Part shown: one piece after another, positions 38,823 through 48,560 of the stretch
How the letters are laid out: each line of letters begins with the position of its first letter
Position numbering within the stretch: position 1 is the first letter of the stretch
Origin: Aldrovandia affinis
Taxonomy: Eukaryota; Chordata; Actinopteri; Notacanthiformes; Halosauridae
Length of the DNA: 64,000 bases
Direction of reading: 5' to 3'
NCBI GenBank assembly: GCA_029706075.1
Contig: JAINUG010000209.1
Span: 496,001 to 560,000 of the forward strand
Notes under the pieces: model-generated
Told to the model about the DNA's origin: nothing
The model's database searches: none
What the model saw: the letters and a program-made list of their open reading frames with translations, nothing else
Translations under genes and position numbers: made by a program

Positions 38823-38990
38823 TAGAGGCATTTGGCAGATGCTTTCATCCAGATCAACACACAGTTTACATGCAATCAATTTAAACAGCTGGATATTTTG
38901 TGAAGCAATTTAGGTTAAGTATCTTGCTCAAGGGTGCAACAGCACTGCCCCACCTGGGAATCAAACCTGCAACCTTTGCATGCAATCCAT
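38823..38990. mobile_element. diverged SINE/L2-type repeat
   Basis: Has GGCATTTGGCAGATGCTTTC at one end, then TTAAGTATCTTGCTCAAGGG and CTGGGAATCAAACCTGCAAC. These are the strings of a common fish interspersed repeat. Diverged and without clear ends. Confidence 0.6.
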
Positions 38991-40598
38991 TTGAATGGAT
39001 TTGTGGATGTGAATGGATCGGTGCATGATTGAGAAGTGTGTGTGTGCAATATGTATCTGTTTGCAAGCGTATGAGAGAATCAGAGCATGTGTATCATGGT
39101 TCATGTTCCAGACTGTCATAAGCAATAGTGTGCAGGTTCACTGAAAGACAATAGCTCTTTATTGTTTTTACTAACAGTTGGTCTATCTGCTACCACTGTA
39201 GCTTCTGTTAAATCTACCACCACTAAAGATTCCTCTACCATTTGCAAAAAAGGGAAACTGGTTTATTTACATTCTTTTCTGTTGTGAATTGAATAACAAA
39301 AGAGATTTTTAAAATAATACCATGATAAATGATTTATTAATATATATATTTTTCCTGCAATTAAATAACAGGACACTCCACAAATATACATATTTATTCA
39401 ATGGATTTATATAACAGTCAAATTTACAAAACACATCCACATGGTAATCCATTTTATCACCCTGACTTATTCTGATAGTTAGAATTCTTATTTTAAATAA
39501 GGTTTCTATGGATAATTTAACTTTGTTCCATTCAAGAAAAAGAGAGAAAATGCACACATAAAAAAAACCCACATAACCCTCATTGCTCAGGTTGAGTTAA
39601 TTATGAATGAAATATATGGAAAGCCATAAAAAATGATATATTTTAACTATTTTACTGTAAGCCCACTGGAAAATGAACTATAAATATTTTGTTACCATTT
39701 TGCCAGATTAAATACTTCAATGCTGGTAGCACCAGGTGTGCAATTACTTAAGGTGGGCTTCATATTTTAATTGAAACATATCTTAATTGAATAAGATATT
39801 AAAAAGACTAATTATTCATTTTTAATATGTAGAAATAATTGGGGTGTACAGAATGTATGATTGTGCACTGTAGTTGATCATATGTAAAAACAACACAAAA
39901 CCTGTAAGACATCTAAAGGTGTTGGATGACAATATAATCACGATGGTAGAAAATCAGGAGCCATCACGTGGCAGCAAGGAGCAGTACAGTATGATTTCCA
40001 GCTCAACTAAAAATTGCATTCCCAACATTTTCCCATACTCCTTACTCCCAAGTGCTGATCCTGGATCAGTGCACGGCAAGCGTGAAGCCAATATATTTCG
40101 AAAATGTTTGCTGGCTGAGGGCTGATCCAAGGCCAGCACCAGTGACAGGTGTGGGCAACAGGCAAGCTGTTCGGAATGTAACCTGTATGGCAAACAGCCA
40201 AAGGCTGTTTGTAGTCAAAATAGCACATTATAAAAGTGTGATTATATTATTTCAAGACATTTTTGATTTGATTAGATAACATGATGAGAATGACAGTAAC
40301 AGAATTCGAAAAACATTAAGAAAACGACATTAAAAAACCCCCACAATGATCCAAATAAGCACGTCATCTTCACCTACAATAACATGGTGGAATTAACCAT
40401 CCTCTATATTTACAGCTGTTGTACACAGGAATGACTAAAACTCAACAAAAGCATTGTACAACAAAGCAAATAATTGCTTTTAAGCTTGTTCTTAAAACAA
40501 AAGTAGTACACTCCAAATTAACGAGTCTGACTCTCCATTCAATCTTGTTCTAAACATTCCTCATGTCTCTAAAGCAAAAAAAAAAAAGCAAGTAATGT
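38991..40598. other. intergenic, nothing recognised
   Basis: AT-rich spacer between the transposon-rich block and the ccdc134 3' end. Short frames lack family features. Confidence 0.5.
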
Positions 40599-40604
40599 TT
40601 TATT
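40599..40604 (-). promoter_or_regulatory. ccdc134: candidate ccdc134 poly(A) signal
   Basis: AATAAA on the minus strand about 490 bp past the ccdc134 stop, followed by a long T-rich run on that strand. A 3' UTR containing the SINE at 40697 would be implied. Confidence 0.35.
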
Positions 40605-40696
40605 CTCCCTCTAGTTCATCCCTACAAAGAGAGTCCTGTGACCCACTGCTCTCTCCCTTAATCTCACCCCATCCAGAGTACCTCCGCCATCCCTCA

Positions 40697-40905
40697 TTCT
40701 CTCATTTTTAAATTGTTTTAATTTTACCCCTATTTTTTCCAATTAGTGCACAATTAATTGTGTTGCATGCTACGCCCAATTATGTGCTGCCATAATGGGC
40801 TGCTGGCCACATCGGCACTGGCATGGCAGGGTTTGATACCACACCATGCGGCCCACTCACACACTAGGAAAGTGTCTTAACAGGATGAGCCACCCAGCAG
40901 CCCCA
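40697..40905 (-). mobile_element. tRNA-derived SINE (second family), minus
   Basis: On the minus strand: GGTGGCTCATCCTGTTAAGA (A-box region), GGTATCAAACC (B box), then a core with GGCAGCACATAATTGGGCGT and an A/T-rich tail. It differs from the 8365/27983 family in its core. Confidence 0.65.
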
Positions 40906-41092
40906 TTCTATCATTTCTGTTACTCACAGTCTCATTCCTTCATTCATAGCCCTTGTTCTCTGTTGCTGCCACCCTTACTTGTCCCTCCTGTCCCCTTTCA
41001 TTTCACCACTGCACTTGGGGTACAGAGCATCATGAGCTGCCCCCCTCTTTTCACAACTGCACCCCCACCACCCCCCAACCAGGGTCAGGGCG

Positions 41093-41218
41093 CTATAGCT
41101 CTGTGCGGGAGCGAGATATGCGCGGGCCCTTCCTGATCTCTTTCCTCTTCTCCTCCTTCCTCCTCCTCTTCTCTTCTTCCCTCAGGATTTTCTGAAATGC
41201 TTCTGCCGTGTGCAGCAC
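41093..41218 (-). CDS. ccdc134: ccdc134 exon 6 (C-terminus)
   Basis: 42 codons including the TAG at 41093-41095. Encodes [16 protein letters not shown], a long Arg/Lys/Glu helix, and the ending ISRSRTEL. Acceptor attccag|GTG. Confidence 0.95.
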   Translation of the reverse strand: MLHTAEAFQKILREEEKRRRKEEKRKEIRKGPRISRSRTEL

Positions 41219-41466
41219 CTGGAATGGTGAGGGGTGGGGGTGCAGGATTAAGACGGGGAGAGTCAAAGTGAAACAGCGTCACAACAGACTCTGAAGAGTG
41301 CAGCCTCGACTGGCTGCTTATTCATTCTCAGGCCTGAAAGGAAACTCTTGAGTGTCACTCACGTCGTCTCTCTCAGTGCGGTAAGGGTTGATGAAGTCAG
41401 GGGATTTCTCTGTTATGCCTAACTCCTGGGACATCTGAGGTACACCAGGAGAGAGAAGGAAACGGG

Positions 41467-41502
<36 letters not shown>

Positions 41503-44396
41503 GTTACCATTACACTAAATATTGCAAAATCACGTCATACAGTATCACATGTCAGACAGTAGATGAAAATATTAAGAGACATCATACAAGCTGCCATCAA
41601 TTTTGCGATTGACTGAAAAAAATTGTTTTGTTTTTTGACTATTTATTTGTAGGTAATAATAAATGTGCCCAAAGTCCCTCCCCCCTCCCTCTCTCTTTCC
41701 CAGTCTAACCAGCGTGAGGACGTGCTGGTGTGCCCCCCCAGAGAAGACGCCTGTCAGGTTGCAGAAGCGTAGCCCCCAGCGCAGCAGCCCCCCCCAGTCG
41801 GTGTTGCGGTCGTAGTAGTGGTGCACGATGCGGGGGAAGCGCAGCGCCACATCCCCAAAGAACGCTGTGTTCTCCACCACATGGGAATACGCTGTGGAGA
41901 GAGAGAAAGAGACAGAGAGAGAGGGAGAGGGAGGGGGGATGTGTTTACACAGTGCACCAACACTGACTACATACTACATACAGAGGGAGAGAGAGACAAA
42001 GAAACAGAGACAAGAGAGTGAAAGACAGGGCTTTCAGATTAGGGCTGTCACATTATATTTGAATATTGAATCTAAGGCTACGGTTACACCGTCTGATAAG
42101 TTATCCAATTCCGATTTTTTGCTCATTTGGCACACATCGGCACACATGTATTATGAGCGTGTAAACAGGAAAAAGCACATGGAATCTGATATTTTCAGAT
42201 CCGTTTTGGCCCACATTCATATGTGGAAATAAATCAGATAGGAATCGGATATCTGCCAATGCGACCATCATCTAAACGCACAGATCCAAATTTCCCTGTC
42301 ATTCCGATACACACAATTCAAAATGCGACAGTCTTATACTTTTTTGCATTTGAATGACGTGTAACATTTCACGTGCACAACCAGAAGTGAAAGAAGTTAA
42401 ATAATGGAGGACGAAGGCTCAGGCCAGTGAGACAACTGCTTCATACAGAGAGACAAACACCTCATCCAGTGTGACCACCAGAGATAATAAATGAATAGAT
42501 AAAACATAATTGAATGATTATTTCTGTCTCGTTTGGGTCCATTGCAGATGGCGATATGGCTGTGCCAGCATGGTTGTTGTTTACTTCCGTATCGGTAACC
42601 AAACCCTTGTGTACGCATGCGGGTTGTTTCAAATGTAAACCGTGTAAACACAGGTATCGGATACAGGTCACTTTTAAAAGTAGATGTAAACAGGGGGTCA
42701 AAGAAATTGGATAGAAGCAAAAAATCGGAAAACTGGGCATCCAGGCCTGCAGTTAGCCTAATTTCAAATCTGGACTCCAATACCAGTTTCGAAGATGAAT
42801 AGTAAGATTAGAAGATTAGATCATTTAAAAAAATAATAAAATGGTGTGCCCATAAGGTAACCAAATGATGACATTTTTAACAGTAGCCTACCCTATTCTC
42901 TGCTAAAACGCTATGTTTATGATGGTGTTGTGTTTGTCTTCATATTTTGCACTTTGCACAAATAAATTCTACCCTGGTAAAGACTATCTGCTTCCGCGAG
43001 TGATTCTGCAGGTCTGTAACAATATATATACATGTTTTCTTTGTTAAAGCAACAGGCCTAGCGGCAATACTAACTCGATACTTCACAGAGAAAGAAAAAC
43101 AGAAAGAGCATGTATCTAGGAGGAGTGGAAAAAAAAAGAAAGGGTATGGGGAAGGAGAGAGGCAAGGCAAGGAGGGATTCGAGACATAGAAAACGGCAGG
43201 CTGCCTGTCTGACCTTCCTTGATTTTGTCATCCAGGGGGAAGGGGTCGTCAGGCTGCAGGTTTGCCGCAGTTAGAATAGCCTTGGAATCTTCCAGGACCT
43301 AGGGAGCAGAGAAATGCAGCAGGCACTGAGTGGGCAGCCCTCACGCTGATCTGAAGACAGAGGGTGGAGTGTGTGTAGATGTGCATGCACCACAGCTCAG
43401 TAGTGTGAGCGAGGGTGTGAGAAGATGCTGTCACCCCCCTTAGTGTCAAGAGGGGAGAATGACTAGTTCCTTTAACTGGACAACTGGGCCTTTAGCCCGA
43501 TGAACTGCTGTGCGGACAGCAAAGGCTACAGTTTTGAAAGCGAGGTTTTCTTTTTAAGCCAAATTGGCTTAATTGTCACTAATTTCACACATCTTGTGGG
43601 TTTGGAGAGTGAACTAGAAATTGGGCCTTTTTCCCCAAATTGTGTCAACTTAATGAGAACACAGTTTGAGTTGTAATAGAAAGATGGACTCTGAAGTCAG
43701 TTATTTGGCAGTTTGGTCTTTTTTTGCCTTCTATTTTGGCAGTGCAAGGCCATGGTTTAGGCTTATTTGGCAGACAGATTACATAACTTTGACTTTAAAA
43801 ATGTAAAAATAATTTTGGCTGCCCTGCCAAGAAGACCCGCCTACACTGTGTTAACTGCAACATTACAGGGTGGTGTCCTGAGATCTTCTAAAGCTTTTGA
43901 TGAAGTTACACAGCAGGGAGTGTCCATTGGTCTATTTTAACCAGTATATGTAAGTAATAGAGAGCCCTGGGCATGGTAGTACAGTGTGAATGGACAGAAT
44001 GCAGATGTGAGCCGACACACTGCACCTTGAACAGCCCCTTCAGCATGATGTCAATGATCTTGTACTGCTGGTTGATGTCATTGAGCTCCACCAGGTTTTT
44101 CAGGGCATTCAGCTGGTCTTTCCTCTTTGTCTCAAACAGACGCTTGTCTGAGGTAGGAGGTAAGGAATAATGCTGTATGCGCCCATGGACACACACATAC
44201 AAACACGTGTAAATATACACTCATACACTCACACTCACATGCGCACACACACACAAACAAACAAGCACCATCAACACTGGTGCAGCAGGATACAGATCTC
44301 CAGGTTAGAGTCATGTCTGTGTCTGTGTGTCTCTGAGTCTGCAGAAGAGGGGGCTGGAGCAGCCAAGACCAGCATCACAGCGCACATACACAGCAT
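41093..44396 (-). CDS. ccdc134: ccdc134: coiled-coil domain-containing protein 134 (complete)
   Basis: Six coding exons, 44294-44396, 44026-44147, 43214-43298, 41710-41891, 41363-41434 and 41093-41218, join in phase to 690 nt or 229 residues. Human CCDC134 is also 229 as I recall. The N-terminus is a signal peptide ([15 protein letters not shown]). The body carries [55 protein letters not shown] and FCNLTGVF. The C-terminus is a basic/acidic helix ([19 protein letters not shown]) ending RTEL, which resembles an ER-retrieval tetrapeptide. The protein is known as a small secretory-pathway factor linked to osteogenesis and MAPK signalling. The ATG is preceded by an in-frame TGA. The gene lies just downstream of mei1. 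Confidence 0.97.
41363..41434 (-). CDS. ccdc134: ccdc134 exon 5
   Basis: 24 codons, phase 0: [20 protein letters not shown], then ERDD. Acceptor acctcag|ATG; donor GACGAC|gtgagt. Confidence 0.95.
41475..41501. repeat. (GA)n microsatellite
   Basis: About 13 GA units in the ccdc134 intron just upstream (in transcription) of exon 5. Confidence 0.9.
41710..41891 (-). CDS. ccdc134: ccdc134 exon 4
   Basis: Encodes [20 protein letters not shown], then [20 protein letters not shown] and [19 protein letters not shown]. Acceptor tccacag|CG. The donor CTG|gttaga is a weak GT site, but it gives the correct join LTL-MSQELG. Confidence 0.93.
42072..42765. mobile_element. probable non-autonomous DNA transposon (ccdc134 intron)
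   Basis: Inverted, imperfect ends: AAGGCTACGGTTACACCGTC..CCGATTTTTTGCTCAT on the left, and on the right the complement of a segment reading CCGATTTTTTGCTTCTATCC. Internal strings such as GTGTAAACA and CGGATA recur on both sides. It resembles hAT-type miniature elements common in fish; the family is uncertain. Confidence 0.5.
43214..43298 (-). CDS. ccdc134: ccdc134 exon 3
   Basis: Encodes [20 protein letters not shown] and PLDDKIKE. Acceptor cctag|GTCC; donor GAAG|gtcaga, phase 1. Confidence 0.93.
44026..44147 (-). CDS. ccdc134: ccdc134 exon 2
   Basis: Encodes [20 protein letters not shown], then [20 protein letters not shown], the most conserved helix block. Acceptor cctcag|ACAAG; donor TTCAAG|gtgcag, phase 0. 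Confidence 0.95.
44294..44396 (-). CDS. ccdc134: ccdc134 coding exon 1 (signal peptide)
   Basis: 34 codons plus one base, from the ATG at 44396-44394 to LEIT-less end ATCT|gtatcc. The hydrophobic signal core is followed by a His/Arg-rich stretch. The last base T joins AC of the next exon to give the Tyr of LEIY. Confidence 0.9.
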
Positions 44397-44453
44397 GGCC
44401 AGGTGGTGGCGACAGGGAGGCACTCAGACACGCAGAGAAATGGCTGTGGGGGG

Positions 44454-46928
44454 CTGTATATTAGGGGAAAAAGTGGTCAGTGGTCAGTAGACAGTTCAAT
44501 CAGTACAGTAGTAAATACTTTCAATGTTAGCTGACATTTAAACTTCTGACTTGTGATAGCTTGCCTCTGAAAAAGTATCCTTGTAAAGACAGCAATGTAT
44601 GTTTGCATTAAACAACCTACCAATATTATGGTATTGCAATATCATTGGAAAACAGAAAGTATAAGCTTTCACCTATACCTCCAAAGTCAGAATTATTTTC
44701 AGTCAAACTATTGTGGCTCCGCTGCAGCATTACCATTCTTGCCTTGCCTATATTATTTCCCCCTCCCTCCCTCCCTCCCTCCCTCCCTCCCTCCATCCAT
44801 CCATCCTTACTTTCCTATGAAGAAGCTGTAAGCTCCTCTTCTAAGCTACGTCTTTCAGCTCCCCACCCTTTTTGCAGTGAAGATATAATAGAAAGTAGCA
44901 AGACAAATAAGAACCAAAAATAGCTCTATCACTAATGAATATTTAATGTTGCTAGTTTTCAAGAAAACATTAACTGAAAACAAAAGTGGGGGGAAAGACA
45001 TAGTCTCTGAAACACACAATGTATTATTCAGACCCCATTCCAGTGATATCAGAGAGAGGAAAGAGAGGAGGGAGGTTGACCCTAGGGGAAACTGACAGTC
45101 TTTCTGTTGAATATTTAATTTTCCATTGCTAAGAGATGACAAAGTCAGCAGACGGGAGAATGGGGTGTGTGGGGGAGGGCAGAGAACTGTATAAGTGAGA
45201 GTTCAACAGGTGCTGAGAAATGTTACCCCTAGCTCAAGGCAAGCTGCAGGTTTTCAATATTTAAGTTTCTGATTGGCTATTCTGTAACTAGGCATATGAA
45301 ACAGCAATACTCCAATTTGAATGACTGGTTGGTACCAGGCAAAGTCATTGATGATACCATATACTGTACAGTTAATTTGATGCATAGGTTAGTACATTAC
45401 TCCATATCATGAGGTAGTGTAATCATACTCTTGTGATAGGACAGATTCTGCTAAACATATTATGTCAAAAAGTGTCCGATACATTAACTAGAATGGATCG
45501 CTAGGGAATCTCTAACTGCAATCTCTAGGTTACCATGCCATCTGCAGCATAGTCCAGCTTTGATCAAAGAAACAAGCAGCCTCATTACAATTCCACTTTT
45601 AAAATATGACTGATTCAAGTGTACGCTCGCAAAATGCAAGATAGGTGAGACAGGGCTATGAAAGCAGAATTCTGAGGCTGTTTGATTTGGAGCCATTTGT
45701 TAACAGTGAACACTACCACTACCCCACATTTTGAACGGTTTCCTGTATTCAATGTAATTTTTATTTGGTGGCTTTCTTTAAACTTGCTTCCCTTTAATTC
45801 AGTCAGTAGGCATCCAGTGCCGAAGTGTTTACAACTGACAGACAATGCAGTAGTTCCCTAGGTAGGGTGTTATAGACTGGAGCAAATCAATCATTTCACG
45901 CAATGCATCTAAAACAGTGAGATTAAGACATGCACGGCATGCGTTTGCTGTAACAAACCTCTTGTTTCATTTATGATGAGTCGATTAGAGAATGAATCAA
46001 TGTTTACTCCTGCCCACAGACCCCCAAGGCACCGCATATGTTTAATCTCCTCCTGCTAGTGCAATCTTTCATCAGCACAATGTCAGTGCATTGTAAAACA
46101 CTGAGCATGGACCAGTGGGAGTTTCTGGCTCTCACACTGGGTGGGACATCTCTGTTCTGGTGCCCTTGAGGAAAGTATTTTGCAATCCAATAGCAAGAAG
46201 TCCAGAGCAAAGTATGGCCGTGAGCTATGACAGATTCAAATTAATCATGTATCAGGGCCTGTGCTGAGTCTCAACAAGTTTTTTTATGGTTAAGAACAGC
46301 GGTATGGTCATTTTGAATCACACTCCCAATATTAACAATAGCAGGGCAATTATTTTAAAATGCTGATTTGTATCACTGCTGTAATAGTCTAACAGATTAG
46401 TAAAGCCTCAGACCTCTAGTTTCCACCCACATGCAAAAAGGAACAAAAATTAAACAAACAAAAAAACATGAACAAAGATCACACATCACAGAGGACTAGC
46501 TAACATCTTAATCTTTGCTAAAAACCAGAACAATTCTGTTTCTGTTAGGTTTGTTCCATTGGTCATCGAGAGCATCAACTCCAGTGCGAGAGAGATGACC
46601 AATACAGAACATTGTTCAGCTGTCACATTAATGAGCTAGCTAACTAAGAAGACACACTGTCACTAAATATCTAGCTAGACTGTAGCAAGCTAGCAGACTG
46701 GCACAGATCCCAGCCTGAAAATTCATCATAACCCGCAGAATTACAATTTCATGATTTGAATGCTAGAGCTTACTAGCTAAATACAATATAGCAAATGACA
46801 CTCATCTAACCTACCGCCGATTCGCTGTCAAAAAACGTTAATTTCAACAGAGCATCTGTATGTAAAGCAGCCTCGAGAAAGCGAATTGGCCAGCTAGCTC
46901 GCTAAATACACACTAGCCGTTCACTCAC
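44454..46928 (-). other. ccdc134: ccdc134 5' UTR intron
   Basis: Between an upstream donor (AAG|gtgagtga at 46929) and a probable acceptor (atatacag at about 44454) before the coding ATG. Contains a (CCCT)n tract at 44760-44806. No other gene is seen in these 2.5 kb. Confidence 0.5.
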
Positions 46929-47200
46929 CTTACAATAAGCAACAGGACGAGATTATTAGTTAAATAAACTGATATATCTCGCTTTCAAAACAAGATGGGA
47001 AAGCATCCTTTTGAGAATTTGGTACAATCATCAGTTGACGATTCTGTGTTTAAAATGATAATTTACATAATACTATTCCCTTCCTCCACTCCACCAGCGC
47101 CACGATCACATCGACTGAGCCGGACGTGTGACAGCTAGCGATTTCATCGAAGAGTGACGCGGTTTCCAGACGGACGAGTTTGAGCAGCACACAATTATTC
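46929..47200 (-). promoter_or_regulatory. ccdc134: probable ccdc134 5' UTR exon and promoter area
   Basis: A consensus donor AAG|gtgagtga ends at 46929, and upstream of it is a CpG-containing stretch (GACGCGG, GGACGTGTG, CCGGACG) at about 47,095-47,180. The transcription start itself cannot be placed from sequence. Confidence 0.4.
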
Positions 47201-47596
47201 GTAATGGTACGCAGCTAATCTTTCCCTCTTCACCAGGGAAATCAATCTATTCAAAGTGAAACCATTTAACGGATATCAATCGTAGTTAAATGACCCCACG
47301 TGGCATAACATTAATATTTCTTCTGTTGTTTAAGTACTGTATTTGGTGGCTAATACAGGTGGTTAATAACGTTCTCCGGTATTAACACTATAAAGCTTTC
47401 ATAAGTGAAAAAGCGCAAATGCAGGCAGTTTAGATAGTCGTAACAGAAGTGTGATTCTGCAATCACGTGGTTTGGTTCTGTATGTTTCAGTTGCATGGTT
47501 TGATTAGCAAACCATAAACGTTACATTTCTATAGATGAAGGTCTTGTATATTTATGTACATGAACACTAATCCAAGTAATAAAAAAAAAAAGAGGT

Positions 47597-47602
47597 TTTA
47601 TT
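47597..47602 (-). promoter_or_regulatory. mei1: candidate mei1 poly(A) signal
   Basis: AATAAA on the minus strand, about 450 bp beyond the proposed mei1 stop codon and followed by a T-rich tract on that strand. It lies only about 400 bp before the ccdc134 promoter area. Confidence 0.5.
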
Positions 47603-48050
47603 GGAAAAATAACAGAAATTCAACATAAACGGTAACGATAACCAACAACAACAGTGACAGCAGATTCATAAAGATATAACTGATCAAGGACTTAATCGTC
47701 CCTATTGCTGAGCCTCTGTATATGCGCGACATTCCCCGCTGTCCCTTGTCTTCACCGTGAAGTCCGACAGACAGACTGACAACTCTCCAACACGTCTGAC
47801 AGACAGCGGGTTAAGGAGAAGTCGCTTCCGTGACAGTGGCGCCTACACCGTGATATGGTCTCATTGAAGTCACATTCTGTGGGATGACCTTGCAGCTTGG
47901 GGTGCTAGTGTATTTAATGTACAGAGGTATTCGGTGCAAGGGTTCAGCACAGGCAGAGGAACACAGTCTAAACACATGGTGCGGGAGGACTTAAGCACTG
48001 CATGTGTCAGCAGGCATTCAATCCAGCCATGCATTCACCTATCCCCTGAT

Positions 48051-48560
48051 TCAATTACTCATGGTCCTGATTGGACTAATCAAGCTCCCCATGCCTGTTC
48101 TGAGGGTTCTAGGGACTTCAAGAGAGAGAAAACCGGCTCTACAGCAATGGAACTGAGTGGTCCTGCTAGGGGATAAAAAGTGTGGCTGGTGGGTGCGTGA
48201 TACATCTATCACAGTGCCCAGAGATGCCAGTAACTCTAAACTGCTAAATTTGCTAAGTGGGAGGCTGCTACTGTATGTAACTGCAGAGGAAAAGTTATGT
48301 AGTGCAGTGTTGTATGGTCTGTACTGAAGGATAAAGGATCCTGATATGAGAGACATGGGTGTGTTTCTAAGGAAGATGGTAGACTCTGAATGACAGGGTG
48401 ACACGTGTGGTTGCAAAGCACAACAGTGCTGGTACAAAAGATACAGAATGCGGTCGTTCTGGACGTCGGAGGCGGGCAGTGAGCTGAGGGAGTCAAGCAG
48501 AGTCTGAGCCCGTTGTCTGTGCCTCGGTGTTGGGGGCTGATGGGAACTACTGCCCAGGAG
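48051..48560 (-). CDS. mei1: mei1 last exon (proposed)
   Basis: Opens after cttccag with LLGSSSHQPPTPRHRQRAQT, then LLDSLSSLPASDVQNDRILY and LLYQHCCALQPHVSP, which look like real repeat helices. The frame stays open to a TGA at 48051-48053. The last 90 or so codons are low in recognisable structure and could be lineage-specific tail or read-through into an intron. Confidence 0.65.
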   Translation of the reverse strand, partial: LLGSSSHQPPTPRHRQRAQTLLDSLSSLPASDVQNDRILYLLYQHCCALQPHVSPCHSESTIFLRNTPMSLISGSFILQYRPYNTALHNFSSAVTYSSSLPLSKFSSLELLASLGTVIDVSRTHQPHFLSPSRTTQFHCCRAGFLSLEVPRTLRTGMGSLISPIRTMSN

